The notes beneath the pieces were generated by a model. That model searched no databases, was not told the origin of the DNA, and saw nothing but the letters and a program-made list of their open reading frames with translations. A program made the position numbers and the translations under genes. A DNA stretch of 64,000 bases from Pseudoips prasinana (taxonomy: Eukaryota; Arthropoda; Insecta; Lepidoptera; Nolidae), in the NCBI GenBank assembly GCA_951640165.1, contig OX621254.1, positions 21,612,001-21,676,000 of the forward strand. Reading direction: 5' to 3'. Below, one piece after another: positions 11,112 through 21,889 of this stretch; positions within the stretch are counted from its first letter, which is position 1, and each line of letters begins with the position of its first letter.

Positions 11112-11765
11112 TTGGGGCACGTGGTCGGAAAACCTCCTCGTGGTCCGAGACTACTGGTCCCATTCGAATATTTATATTCAGTGGGAACGGAAGTTTTTCG
11201 GATTGGTGTGCCCCGGGCATGGGCGCTGGGCATGGGCATGGGCAAGGTGCGCACGCCTAGTTTTGCGCACCCGATGGAGGAGGACGAAGTTGTCCAGGAA
11301 GGGGTTGCACACGGTGCAAGGAGGAGCAGGCGGACCACGAGGTCGAGGTCTCGTCCAGCCACCCCTATTCCCGCGGGCAAGATCCGAGAAGGCGCCAGTC
11401 CCAACAGGGACCAAATGTCCGATGAGGACACAAGCGGCTGCGCATCCAGGTCTCGGTCCGGATCCAGGCCCGGACAAAGAGATAGGAAGCGCAGCGGCTC
11501 CTTAAACGTGGAGAACCAGGTGGCCGCAAAGGTCTCCACAGCCCGGAGAGGCAAGGTTCGCGCGGTTCCGAGTGGGGCCATCGCTCGGATCCCGGAGCAT
11601 GACAATCGGGATCGCTTCGTTGCGGCAGCTCCATTGGAGCACACGGAGAGCGCGGAGAGCGACCCCGGCCTCGCTGTGGCTGACTCGAGCGGGGGCTCCA
11701 CTGTGTCCCTGCTGGGCAGTAATCGTGCGGAGGCCGCTGCTGATAGGCGGGCATATTTCTTTCTT
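11112..11765 (+). pseudogene. GC-rich gag-like ORF, probably the start of a non-LTR element ORF1
   Basis: An open frame of about 220 codons with a basic, Arg/Ser-rich middle (RRSRRTTRSRSRPATPIP; residues about 65-135 include SRSRSGSRPGQRDRKRS) and no zinc knuckle. Its GC content is far above the neighbours. Such Arg/Ser-rich leaders are seen at the N terminus of ORF1 of R1-type LINEs in Lepidoptera (from memory), which is the best guess. It ends abruptly in a run of CTTT at 11758 where the next gypsy gag begins. Other long frames on both strands here are shadows of the GC-rich composition. Confidence 0.35.
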
Positions 11766-11777
11766 TCTTTCAAATAA

Positions 11778-13780
11778 TGAAATTCAACAAATTCTAGATA
11801 GACTAAAATCTCTGGAGGAGCGATGTCGTCCGTCCTCACCACGGCCACGTAGACCAGTGGCTGGCGTGTCTGCGACGCATTGTCCGCCTGGGTTGGGCGT
11901 TGACACGTCCTCCGTCACACCGCGGCGTCCGCGTGTGTCGGGCGCTGATGCAGCCACGGCAACGCAACACCATCCACGTGAGCTGGGCGGATGATCCCAC
12001 CGCGATGTCACGCTGTAAGCGTGAGCCTGGCACTACTAGCGTATCCGTCACGTCACCACCCCGTGCTACCGCACGGGGTGAGTCGTGAGTCTACAGCTCC
12101 GTCCTCGCCGGGCCACCCGGGGAGCGCGGCTGTTCATCGTGACGTCGCAGCTGCGGATCGTATCATCGACGTAATACGATCAATCAATACTACGGTGAGA
12201 TCTAACCAAGCTTACTACATATATTTCTAATTTCGATCCAAACATCAACGATATAGACACCTGGTGCAAAGAAGTAGACCGTGCTAAGATTTTATATAAT
12301 TGGCACGACAATGAATGTCTGTCTCGCATTGGGAATTGTCTGAAGGGCGGATGCCTTGGCTTAATAGTGACCCACTTGGTCACTAATGATCGTAGTTGGA
12401 GCAATTTTAAGATTGAGTTCAAACCCTTGTGTCCTAGGAAGCCAGATATTGCTAATATTTTATATGAGATCATGAGCACAAACTCCGATAAATACCCGAC
12501 ATATGCAGACTATGCACGTCGTTCCCTACTAAAATTACGCCCAGGCACAAGTTGATTTCAGCAATAGTAATTAGAGGTATTACAGATCCACAAATTCGGC
12601 CATCGGCCACTAATGCAAAGCTTGAGCCGAATGAATTAGTTGAATTGTTCTCAATCTATGTCAAATCAAATACGTCAACTTGCAATAAAAAATCTAGTAA
12701 TAATGCTCTGTGAAATCTAATTATTTTCATATTCGCAAACGGAAGTTTGAGGAGAAAAAATGTTTCCTGTGTGGCCGACTAGGACATAACCAATCTAATT
12801 GCTACATAAAGCTCAAACCAAGTTCTAGTAATAGCAGTGCTAATGTGAGTAGTCAGAACAGTTGAGTTCGTAATTCAAATAGATTCGAACCGTGTACTTT
12901 TTGTAAAAAGCCTGGCCATATTGCAATAAGAGTAACGATATCGTTTTTAGCAGTTATACAGAGTATCCCTGTTGATATTCTTATTGACAGCGGCTCAAGT
13001 TTATCGCTAATCTCCTCGTCTTTATTAAAATATTTCAAATGTGCACGTAAGCCTGCCTTCAGAGTTTTAAGAGGTATTGGTAGTCAAGAATTTGAGTCCA
13101 CTTATTTTGTCACTTTACCAATAGAGTTCAGTGAGATAACTCAGGAAGTAGATTTGCAGGCTGTGTCCCCGCAGTTCATGAACACTCCAATTATTTTGGG
13201 TACTGATGTACTGAATCGAGAAGGCGTTACGTATGTTCGTACATGCGATCAACAATATCTCACTTCCGAACCTAAACTTAAATACGACAGCTTAAGTATT
13301 TCGTCATCTGCGACAGATCCCGTTGAGACTCCTTTAACTGGTCAAGATTTAAAGCGGTTACTTGATTTGATTCACGAATTTTCAAAATATTTCATTACTG
13401 GTACTGCTACCTCCACTGTCAGCACTGGCTCTATGTCAATTAAATTAAATAGCAGAATAGGTACCTGTTAATTATAGGCCATACCGCCTCTCTTACCCCG
13501 AAATTTTGGAAGTTCGCGATATCATTCGCGATCTTATGGAAAAGCATATTATTAGGGAATCCGAATCCGAATCGGAATACGCGAGTCCAATTTTACTCGT
13601 TAAAAAGAAAGATGGATCTGATCGTATGTGTGTCGACTATCGAAAATTAAATGAGATTACCCTATGCCATTAATCGACGATCAGATTGATCGGTTGGGAA
13701 AACATGGATTTTTTACAAGTCTTGACATGGCTACTGGGTTTCACCAGATTCCCATGGATAGCGACTCAATACCACTTACA
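11778..13780 (+). pseudogene. Degenerate Ty3/gypsy gag-pol (second family), truncated in RT
   Basis: In shifting frames the plus strand shows a gag start with a short coiled coil (NEIQQILDRLKSLEER), a capsid block (SNFDPNINDIDTWCKEVDRA, 12229-12555), a CCHC zinc knuckle (CFLCGRLGHNQSNC, near 12760), a second partial finger (CTFCKKPGHIA, near 12897), a protease (ILIDSGSSLSLIS near 12980, then IILGTDVL) and the RT start (ASPILLVKKKDGSDRMCVDY near 13580; FTSLDMATGFHQIPMD near 13720). It stops matching near 13780. There are many stops and frameshifts. The RT wording resembles mag-type gypsies. No LTR was found on either side. Confidence 0.8.
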
Positions 13781-14047
13781 GAATTTGTGCCCACTGCTCG
13801 CCACAGCTCAGGACTCGTAGATGACCCTGCTGGCTGCGCCCTGCAGGCTGCACCTTCGATCTGGAAGTCTTGAGCATTTCTTCACTCTTCCATTACCACG
13901 TACTCCACCAAGACGAGATTTCATCCAAATTAATGTTTCTGCCTTTTATTTATTTCTTCGCTTGTTGTTCCCCTTATCGGCCACAAATATGCATATTTAT
14001 ATACACTGGGGCTGTGGACACAGTGTGAGGTGATCAGAAATGTTCCC

Positions 14048-14122
14048 CATCATTTAGAATATTTAGAATAGATTTTTCAAAACTAATATTATTATCATTG
14101 CATTTAATCATTTCGAAGAATA
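14048..14122 (+). repeat. Dispersed repeat, copy 1 (partner 22128-22205)
   Basis: Both copies share TAGAATATTTAGAATAGA or close variants, then AACTAATATTATT and CATTGCATT, with a handful of mismatches over about 75 bases. The copy at 22128 interrupts a decayed transposase. No terminal inverted repeats are visible. Confidence 0.6.
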
Positions 14123-14456
14123 TTTGCACTTTAAATTAAAACCATACTATTGATTGATTGGAAAACAACATGCAATAATCTATTATTAATGGTGTAATTA
14201 TCTATGTAAGTATTTATTTACAAAAGGAAAGTAGTATATGTATTATGTCAGTTAGGTACCTGGTTTCCATAGTCCAAGCTCTGCCTAGATTGGGATCAGA
14301 TGACCGTGTGCAATAATGTCCTGAGATATTATATTACGCCGCGCCTTCGGTGAGCTTGTCACGAGACGTTTACGTTACGATTCCGATTAGTGGGCTTCGC
14401 AGTTGGGAGTTGTCGACGGGCCTTGTGATGTTGAATACTGCGCGGCTCGAGTTGAT

Positions 14457-14632
14457 ACGGTTACGATACGTTTCCGATATTATTATGTGCCATAACCATA
14501 AGCAGGATTATTAGTTAGTGAAACTTTTATACCGTATACTAATCTGTGATTGTGTAAGTACCTATTAAATAACAATAATAAATGTGCGAATCAATAATAA
14601 TTGAACTGTATGCATTACGAATCCATGGTGTT
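14457..14632 (+). repeat. Dispersed repeat, copy 1 (partner 50826-50932)
   Basis: The copies share GTTTCCGATATTATTATGTG, then AATCTGTGATTGTGTAAGTA and an end CATGGTGTT. Copy 1 is longer by small insertions. Both copies stop at the same point, where a retroelement tail begins. Confidence 0.65.
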
Positions 14633-14745
14633 TTTATTTATTTATTTAAACACACATAAACTATCATTACAGGAACTTAATACCTAATTCAATAGCCTAT
14701 ATAATTATAAATTAAAAACAATAATGGATACTCAATATTAAAAAC

Positions 14746-15726
14746 TTAAACTATACAAATTGCACAATAAGCGGCCTGTGAGAATTCGTTCAGTGTGCAC
14801 GAAAAGATATCAATGCTTTGAGCCAACGTATTGAGCGCCCGCAGCGCACGCGTGAGCGGTGCGCGCTGCAGCAGGCACGTGCGCGCGCGCGGCACGTCCA
14901 GGGGCTCCGGCTGCCGCCGCCGTCCCACGAACTCATTTGGGACGCGTAGCCTGAGCACCTCCAACACGTTCGGATTATGGATCTTGCCGCGCATTACTTT
15001 AAATTTGTAAACGCTGAGAGCGACCTCCCTTCTCACTTCAAGCCTGTAATACCCCACCATACCCAGAACGAATAGAGTAGGGTAAAGGAGCGGATAGCCC
15101 GGGTATATCCCATATTGCTTCAAATACACGAACCTAACAAACTTGTTCTGGATACGTTCCAACATCAGCCTGTACTTCTCCTCGTGTGGTGACCATATTA
15201 CGGCATTGCATTCCAGATGACTCTTCACGAGTGCCTCGTAAAGTGCTTTCAAAGCGCCTATGTTTGTGAAATCGTTCGCTTGGCGTAATATTAGTCCCAG
15301 ATTACGATAAGCTTTCTTGCATACATCAGTGATATTTATTTTATTTTATTTTATTTATTTTATTTGGGAAAATTACAGTGTCAATTATCTAATGTAGTCT
15401 GTAACTGCCTGTAACTGTAAATCAGCAGTGAAGCGTACGCCTAAGTCTCGCATCTCTGTCACCCGCTGTAGCGGCGCCCCGTCCATAAGGTATTGGTAAT
15501 GGCGCGGGGTTCGTGCGCGACTGAAGGACAGCACGGAACACTTACTCACATTAAAATAAAGCCTATTTTGAATGCTCCAATTGACTACGCTATTAATATC
15601 CCGCTGTAGTGTGGCGTGATCTGCGTTATCCTCTATTTTATAGGCCAGTTTAAGGTCATCCGCAAAAAGTAAAGGCGTAGACTTGCTGGCTACCTTCGGC
15701 AAGTCGTTGACAGTCAAAATGAACAA
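14746..15726 (-). pseudogene. LINE ORF2, second half of RT and C-terminal domain
   Basis: After a frame break at about 15770 the RT continues with SNLGPLLFILTVNDLPKV and the catalytic FADDLKLAY, then NVSKCSVLSFSRARTPRHYQ. It is interrupted at about 15390 by a short A/T insert and resumes at 15320 (DVCKKAYRNLGLILRQA) through ALVKSHLECNAVIWSPHEEK to the end of ORF2 at 14746. It completes the polymerase encoded at 15772-17797. Confidence 0.85.
15328..15392 (-). repeat. Short A/T insert in the LINE, probably a tiny retroelement 3' end
   Basis: About 60 bases on the minus strand read TTTTCCCAAATAAAATAAAT and similar A/T words, ending in (AAATAAAAT)n. It splits the ORF2 frame, and CTGTAACTG is repeated just beside it at 15400-15417. 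It looks like an extreme 5'-truncated LINE/SINE tail. Confidence 0.45.
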
Positions 15727-15771
15727 AAGAGGCCCTAAATTGCTCCCCTGACTTACCCCAGATCTTGTCGG

Positions 15772-17797
15772 TTAGGGATCCGAAAGATGTCCGCCACAGT
15801 CGACATATTGACATCTGTCCCGGAAGTAACAGGCGAAGAATGTTAACGTGTGTGGGGTGCACCCCATGCCAGCCAGCTTGGCCAGTAAGATGTCAAGGTC
15901 GACTGTGTCGAACGCCTTTCGGAAATCAAAGTAAGCGACGTCCACCTGCAGCCCAGCGTCTACTATGGGTACCAGATGTGTCATCAAATCCAGTAAGTTC
16001 CCAGTCGTCCCCCGCCCAGGTCGGAACCCGTGCTGAGCGTCGGCCAACTGGCCGCTCACCTGTGGATAAAGGCAACCATGGATGGCCGCCTCGAATACCT
16101 TCGCCGGAGTACACAAGATCGCCACAGGTCTGTAGTCAGTTGGCGCCGATCCTCCACTGCCTTTCGGTACTGGCACCACACGAGTAAGTTTCCAGTGTTC
16201 TGGAAACGTCGCAGTCTCGATACAGATGTTAAACAAATGAAGCAACGGCTCGACTAGTACTGCCCTGCAGTCCCTAAACAGAAACGCTGGTATCCCGTCG
16301 GGCCCCGCCGAGCGCTTGGACGGACAACGCGCGAGCGCGCGGGGCACGTCGGCGGCGCAAAGGCGCTCGAGATGAACGCGTGCACCCGGCGCCTCCGACG
16401 TGCACCCCGCGTCAGCGCTGGCCGCTTCCACGCTCAGCGTGGCCGGCTCCCGGTTATACACAGCCTCGAAGTACCGAGCAAACTCTCCCGCACACTCAAA
16501 CTCTGACAATACTTTACCATCATTTATTATTTTGCGATTGGACGTGTTGCCGGCTTTGGATCTTATGAAATTCCAAAATGCTCGCGGTTCTTTTGCCAGA
16601 TGACTCTGAACGCGGTTCCGGTATTCGTCGTGAGCTCGGGCGGTCTCGAGTTTAACCCTCGCCCTGCACCGAGAAAACGCTTCATAGTCCTCGCTCGCCC
16701 TACTAGATTTATCCATTTTATGTAGTGAATATTTGAGTTGTATGTCGCTAATGATCGCACTCGTATACCATACTGGGTATACGTACCTACTGCTCCTCGA
16801 ATTGGTATTTTTTGGCGGCACACACATACTAAAGACCTCATAGATTTTATTATAAAATAAACTTAATGTAACGTCCGGATCTATACAGCAATATAAATCG
16901 GTCCAATCAATTTCACTCAAGGATTGATATAAGATATTAAAATCAGTTTTGTTAAAATTCCATTTTTCGCGGCATATCGATTGCGCATACGGGTGTCGCA
17001 CGCTCGGCTCAGGAATATAGACGGGCGCGAGGCAGTAGCGGGGCGCGGCGCGGGCCGCTAGCGCGAGGCACACGTGCAGTGCGGGGTGGTAGGCATCAAC
17101 GGGCTGCAGCGCCTCGTCCGCGCCGCGCACGCTCACGCCGGCGCCGCGCGCGCCCAGTACGAGGTCCAGCTGTCTGCCACTACAGTTCGGTATCTCGTTA
17201 CACTGAACGAATTCACAGAATGCCATAAAATATTCAAAATAATTAACAATGTTACTGTTACAGGAATACAAATTAAAATCACCTAAAACTACTAACTTAT
17301 TTTTAAACTTAACACATATAATTTCCAGTATTATAAACAAGACCATAAACTCATTCTCGTCAGTCTGCGGAGGAATATATACTGTACAACACGTAAATAA
17401 AAAACGATTCCCTCTGTACACACCCGCGCACACTAGTTCAAATTTGTGTTCGTCGACGTTGACGTTACCCGGAATCGCCACTCGCCGTAAATCAAATCGC
17501 GGTGTGGCCACTAAAAGTGCGTACTCCTTGTTTGCGTCCGTCAGCGCGATCGCAACGCAATATTTGATATCCTGGCACGATAAACTCCGAATCTTTAATC
17601 GCTGCATTGAGACCGGTTTCTGTGATTGCAAACAAATCACACCCTGAGGATTCCAGCAATGACAAAAATTGGGAAGTTTTTGTTCGAATTCCTCTCACGT
17701 TCTGATATAATATATTAAAGTTAAAATTATTATGTTTGCATTTGGTTTGGATTGGTTGGTCGACGAAACCAATTAATCCATTCACATATTTCAACAT
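15772..17797 (-). pseudogene. LINE ORF2: endonuclease and first half of reverse transcriptase
   Basis: The endonuclease starts at 17797 (FNILYQNVRGIRTKTSQF, AITETGLNAAI with the catalytic E). A one-base shift near 17520 moves it to the long frame 17640-15772, which continues with LVVLGDFNLYS (catalytic D-x-N), the linker, and RT: RSAGPDGIPAFLF, DYRPVAILCTPAKVFE, QHGFRPGRGTTGNL and VAYFDFRKAFDTV. The protein nicks target DNA and primes reverse transcription there. Only the two frameshifts keep it from being intact. The middle region 17000-17170 is locally GC-rich and alanine-rich. Confidence 0.88.
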
Positions 17798-18821
17798 TTA
17801 ATGGCCACAATGCCGGGTCGCAAAGCTTGTCAAAGTCAGTTACAGTGACGCCAATCTTAAATGACGCATAATCTCGCTCAATCTTGGGCCTTAACTTTTC
17901 AATAGAAATTTCCGACCCGCTGCCCAATATGCCTGTAATATACTCTTTTAATATGTCTTCCGTAGTAGTCTTATCCAATCTCCAAATATGTAAATACTTT
18001 TTCCGTTCAATCGCTTTTAATAAAACAACTGACGAATTGCCACCTTTTATTATCGGGTTACTTCTCTTTTTCCTTGTAACTTCTATCCATTGGCTATTGC
18101 TCTGTCTTTCCTCCTTAAGTTTAGCTGGTCTCCTGGCCACCGACGCGTAGTTGGTATCAGGCCCCGGCTGCGACCACGCGAGGGCAGGCGCATGCGCGAG
18201 CGTCGTCGTTGCGACGTGCTCTGGCGCCCGCACCGGCGGCGTCGGCGGCGCGATCTCGGCCGGCGCCCGAGCGCTGGTCGCGATGTTGCCTGAAGATGCA
18301 TCTACGCTTGTAGCTGCTGGTGTGAATATGGCACAATTTTGTTGACTATGACCGATGGTATCCCTGTTTTCTATAACAATACGTTTCTTACTATTTATTA
18401 TTGCAATATGTTTCTCATAAGACTGATATTTTTCTTTGGCTTCCCTTAATTCTTGCCTCAGTTTACTATTTTATAAAGCTATCACGTTAACCATAGTTTG
18501 TATTTCTCTCATAAGTCTCGTTTCAAAATCACCTAACTGTGCCATAATTATGCTACTGACTTTTTCCGTCATCTGTGCAAAATGTTCGGGCTCCTTCAAG
18601 GTCGATGTCCCTTCGGTCGGTGGAGTTTCGACCGTTGAGCGTAGTCGTCGGGATACATTGGAATACGAGTTACACTTAAAAGTACGTTTCAATTGTGTCT
18701 GCCCCTCTTTAAATGCAACCGAGGTAATGTTCACACATTTGTAATGATATTTCTCATTACAGCCATTACATGTAATAATCTCCCCCGCATTTATTTTCAA
18801 ATCACAAATTATGCAGTTCAT
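17730..18821 (-). pseudogene. LINE ORF1 with N-terminal zinc finger
   Basis: Begins MNCIICDLKINAGEIITCNG with the pattern C-x2-C, C-x2-C, H-x2-C of a PHD-like finger, as in many CR1/Jockey ORF1s, followed by a helical stretch. A frameshift near 18473 separates it from the second half (18301-17730), which contains an Ala/Pro-rich linker (ARAPAEIAPPTPPVRAPEH) and a C-terminal domain with KYLHIWRLDKTTTED, likely the RNA-recognition-like part. It ends after ORF2 has started. Confidence 0.75.
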
Positions 18822-19259
18822 TTTGAATCACAAACCAACAGTCAGGTGCAAAAGCGAGATAGTAAGATGCGGGTCGGTGCACGAGCGACAGAGCGCGGTG
18901 CGCGGCTGCTTGATAGCGTCTGGCGTCACCCGTAAATGTTTATTATTGTCGGTGCACTTGTTAATCCAAAACTTAAATTGTTTGAATTTGACCGTAAAAC
19001 ACCAATTCAGCACTGCACTTCATATTCACTGTATTTATCGATGTCCGAGGTCCAGTTTAGAGACATTTATAACACTTCACAGTCCGAATAACATATTTTA
19101 AACAATAAATCTCAGGAGCGGTCCGACTGCGCCTTGCCGCGGCGGGGGGACACATAAATAAATAAAGCTATTTCTAATTAAAATGCCTTTATATTACATA
19201 GCAAAGTAAAAATGAATAATGGTTTTTACTTTTACATATGTACATATTACAGATAATTT

Positions 19260-20372
19260 TTATGAAAGATATAGATTATTTCTATGAAATTCAATAACGC
19301 TATGAACTTTATTACGTGCTTTATTATATTGTAATCTTAGATATTTATTTGATTGATCAGACTTCCAAGCGCCAAATAGGCGGTCCCTATTATCACACAG
19401 GTTTAAGATATTTTTATTAATCCATGGATGTCTGAAACGTATTACATTGTTTTTGGATCTACTCTGAAGTGATTTATTTTGAGCATTGTTAAAGTTAGAT
19501 TTAATAAAGTTATGTATTTGCTGAGGACAATTCATCCCATTTGTAAGGGACCAGTCGACCTCCCTGAGTTCCTTAATTAATATTCCACCATTACAACAAA
19601 AATATCTAGTTTTTTTTGGTGCACGCTGTATATTACTTGCACCGCTGCAAGCGAGCGCAGTGACGCGGTGGTCTGCTAGAACGGTGTCGACGGCCGCTGT
19701 GTGCGCATGTGTTGCCGTCAGTCTCACAAAAATGTGATCAATGCATGATTTAGTCACTCGGCCGCCTTTTGTATCAATTCGCGTGTAGTCTGAGATTCCA
19801 CATACGAGACCATAATCAGAAAGCATATTTGTGTATGATTCCCTATATGAAGAGTGTGATTTGAGGTCTACGTTAACATCGCCAAGCATTATCAAATCTG
19901 TGGAGCTAAACTTATTCAATATGGAAGATAGTTCCGTGATAAACAACGATTTGTTTGTGGACGGAGGTCTATAGATTGCACATACAGTTAGTCGCGTGTT
20001 ATTAGTGTCAACTAGTGTGCCTACGACGGTTTCGAACGTATGAGTTTTTAGTGTGATTGTGGTAAACTTATAATAGTTTCGTATTAAGCCACCGCCCCTT
20101 TTGTTACGACGTAACTGTGTGTGCATTGTATAGCCAGGTATTTTAAATAAGTGACTTATAGCATCAGATATTCCTGCCTCTGTGACCATAAGCACATCAG
20201 GAGGTAGGGTAGATGAATCTATCAGACATAGTAACTTAGGGAAATTTCTAATTAACGAGCGAATGTTGACATGCACACAAAGTAAATTAATTAAATTATT
20301 AGTAGATACTAGGTTATTAACAAATGAATTAACTGAGCAACAATTAAAAATTTCTAAGACATTATCTGACAT
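19260..20372 (-). CDS. LINE ORF2 fragment: endonuclease and linker only
   Basis: A 370-codon open frame: LLCVHVNIRSLIRNF, DVLMVTEAGIS (catalytic E), LTVCAIYRPPSTNKS, DLIMLGDVNVDLKS (D-x-N), CIDHIFVRL and LADHRVTALAC (D-H). The linker FRHPWINKNILNLCDNRDRL follows, and the frame ends at EFHRNNLYLS, exactly where RT should begin. The domain could fold as a nuclease but without RT it cannot support retrotransposition. Confidence 0.85.
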   Translation of the reverse strand: MSDNVLEIFNCCSVNSFVNNLVSTNNLINLLCVHVNIRSLIRNFPKLLCLIDSSTLPPDVLMVTEAGISDAISHLFKIPGYTMHTQLRRNKRGGGLIRNYYKFTTITLKTHTFETVVGTLVDTNNTRLTVCAIYRPPSTNKSLFITELSSILNKFSSTDLIMLGDVNVDLKSHSSYRESYTNMLSDYGLVCGISDYTRIDTKGGRVTKSCIDHIFVRLTATHAHTAAVDTVLADHRVTALACSGASNIQRAPKKTRYFCCNGGILIKELREVDWSLTNGMNCPQQIHNFIKSNFNNAQNKSLQSRSKNNVIRFRHPWINKNILNLCDNRDRLFGAWKSDQSNKYLRLQYNKARNKVHSVIEFHRNNLYLS

Positions 20373-20436
20373 GATTTGTAAGTAATGAAAATGAGGTAGG
20401 TAGGTAAGTATAATCCAATAGTACTATTATGCAAGT

Positions 20437-21420
20437 TTAGTTATTAACAAGCGGTTCAATGTCCGATTCCGTGCGGATAATGGATACGTTTTTCGAGTCT
20501 TCGTACTTCTTAGCATAAATTCTGCCTTCTTTACACCAGACGTACTTATATGTTTCACCTAAACGTTGTTTGGCGGCGTAAAGTAGGGTTTTGGTACGGT
20601 GTGTAAGCGCTGGTCTGACATATACACGGCTTTTAGCTTTGTCCGCTTGGATTTCTGGGAGGATATTACCCACAAGTATCTCCATGCCCTTCGCTGACGA
20701 TACCCATTTATCACAGACACTTTTAGACTGTAGCTCGATAACAATAGGCCCTGGCTGATCTTTACGTCGGATAGAAACTCTCCGAGCACTGACCAGCTGC
20801 GTCGTATCAACTTTCAGCTTTATTGCGACTTCTGTAACGATGTTGACAATATTTTCATTAGCTGTTGCCGGCACGCCACATACTTCTAAGGTAGACGAAA
20901 GTAAGTTTTGTTCAATTTCTTGACATCTTTGCTCCATAGCCGAGATACGCAACTCCAAACTTTTGTTTTTATTGAGAAGTTCGGTATTTTTTTTCACCAG
21001 TGACATGATAGTAACAGCTTGTTCTTTGACGGCATCTTCAAGTTTACTTAGTTGATTATTCATGTAATCAACTGATGTTGTAAGACTCTCTAGCTCGTCT
21101 TTTACTACCTTTCTCATCTCATGCGTGATGTCACTTATGAGCTTTTTGGTATCTATGGCCATCATTTTCTCACTATCCCGGTCTTCTTCGTTATCGGAGT
21201 CCTCCGGTAGGAAGAAGGAGGATCGCTTGGACAGGTTGCGAATACATTCTTCACAGCTCCATTCCAGCCCTTCGGAGTTACGAAGCGCAGTTAGTTGTTT
21301 GTTATTTAACTTAGCACACGGTGTGGTAGCATGAACACACTTATTGCATCTACTACATTCGAGACCCGGTGATTTTTGTGTAATGTTCTTATTACAAGTT
21401 GAGCACTTTTTTAACACCAT
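20437..21420 (-). CDS. LINE ORF1 with PHD finger and coiled coil
   Basis: From the methionine at 21420 the protein is about 327 residues. It opens with a PHD-type finger (CSTCNKNI, LECSRCNKCVH, WSCEECIRN), then an acidic stretch, a long coiled coil (about residues 100-180, KNTELLNKNKSLELRISAME) and a C-terminal RNA-binding-like domain (STLEVCGVPATANENI, KSRVYVRPALTHRTKTLLY). It would bind LINE RNA. The frame is intact. The upstream in-frame region to 21489 is likely 5' UTR. Confidence 0.8.
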   Translation of the reverse strand: MVLKKCSTCNKNITQKSPGLECSRCNKCVHATTPCAKLNNKQLTALRNSEGLEWSCEECIRNLSKRSSFFLPEDSDNEEDRDSEKMMAIDTKKLISDITHEMRKVVKDELESLTTSVDYMNNQLSKLEDAVKEQAVTIMSLVKKNTELLNKNKSLELRISAMEQRCQEIEQNLLSSTLEVCGVPATANENIVNIVTEVAIKLKVDTTQLVSARRVSIRRKDQPGPIVIELQSKSVCDKWVSSAKGMEILVGNILPEIQADKAKSRVYVRPALTHRTKTLLYAAKQRLGETYKYVWCKEGRIYAKKYEDSKNVSIIRTESDIEPLVNN

Positions 21421-21539
21421 TTTTTTTTGTTTTCGGGGGTAGTTACTACTTAGTACTTTGCACACATGCTCTCTGTGCCGCGGTCTCAATAGAAATTTAA
21501 TCTTCTACGGGCCGCCTGTTTATTACCGACCGATTATCA

Positions 21540-21885
21540 AAGATCGAAACCGGCAACGATCTCTGTGTCTTTCCTCGGTCGGCGCTACGTGATATTGCTA
21601 CCTATAGTTATGTTAATTTATATCTTGATTTTGGCTTACGCAGGAAGTTTGTATAGCGCGTGGCCGACGTCACAAAACCAATAATTGATGTAATTTTTTA
21701 AAACTTTTATAGCCTTATAGTAGATTGTCGCAATAAACGCTTAATCCATAATGTTACATCCTTAGCAGTTATAGCTTCCTTGGCCAAATTTAACGACGTA
21801 TCATCGGTAGGATGTATAAGAATGAATTCGTAAATAGTTAAAAAGATTCAAGCAATAAAAAATCCAATGAGTTAAAAAAGAATGC
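21540..21885. other. A/T-rich spacer, nothing recognised
   Basis: No supported gene or repeat; may include the far 5' UTR of the LINE on its left. Confidence 0.4.
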
Positions 21886-21889
21886 TGTA

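Larger units (their letters stand above)
13781..14632. other. Non-coding stretch with three dispersed repeats
   Basis: No gene. It contains a 75-base repeat (14048-14122, second copy 22128-22205), a block starting GTTAGGTACCTGG at about 14249-14330 that resembles 37068-37130, and a third repeat (14457-14632) whose second copy is at 50826-50932. Confidence 0.6.
14633..19155 (-). mobile_element. Near full-length Jockey/CR1-superfamily LINE
   Basis: On the minus strand the element has a GC-rich 5' UTR (about 19155-18822), ORF1 (18821-17730), ORF2 (17797-14746) overlapping ORF1 by about 68 bases, and a 3' UTR of about 110 bases ending in TTTAAATAAATAAATAAA at 14633. It abuts the tail of another minus-strand LINE at 19156. 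Damage is limited to about three frameshifts and a 60-base insert near 15330-15390, so it is a relatively young but dead copy. Confidence 0.85.
19156..21530 (-). mobile_element. LINE with internal deletion of its reverse transcriptase
   Basis: The minus strand holds a 5' UTR (about 21530-21421), ORF1 (21420-20437), a complete endonuclease with linker (20372-19260) and then directly a 3' tail (19259-19156). RT is missing altogether. The tail, with TTTTTACTTTGCTATGTAAT and ending AGCTTTATTTATTTAT, is the same as that of the SINE at 50933-51160. ORF1 and the endonuclease frames are undamaged. An internally deleted, non-autonomous copy is the simplest reading. Confidence 0.75.

Noticed and set aside
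11066..12088. Several long frames on both strands in the GC-rich block
   Set aside because: GC-rich sequence lacks stop codons by composition; only the plus-strand frame at 11112 and the gypsy gag frame from 11778 show protein-like patterns.
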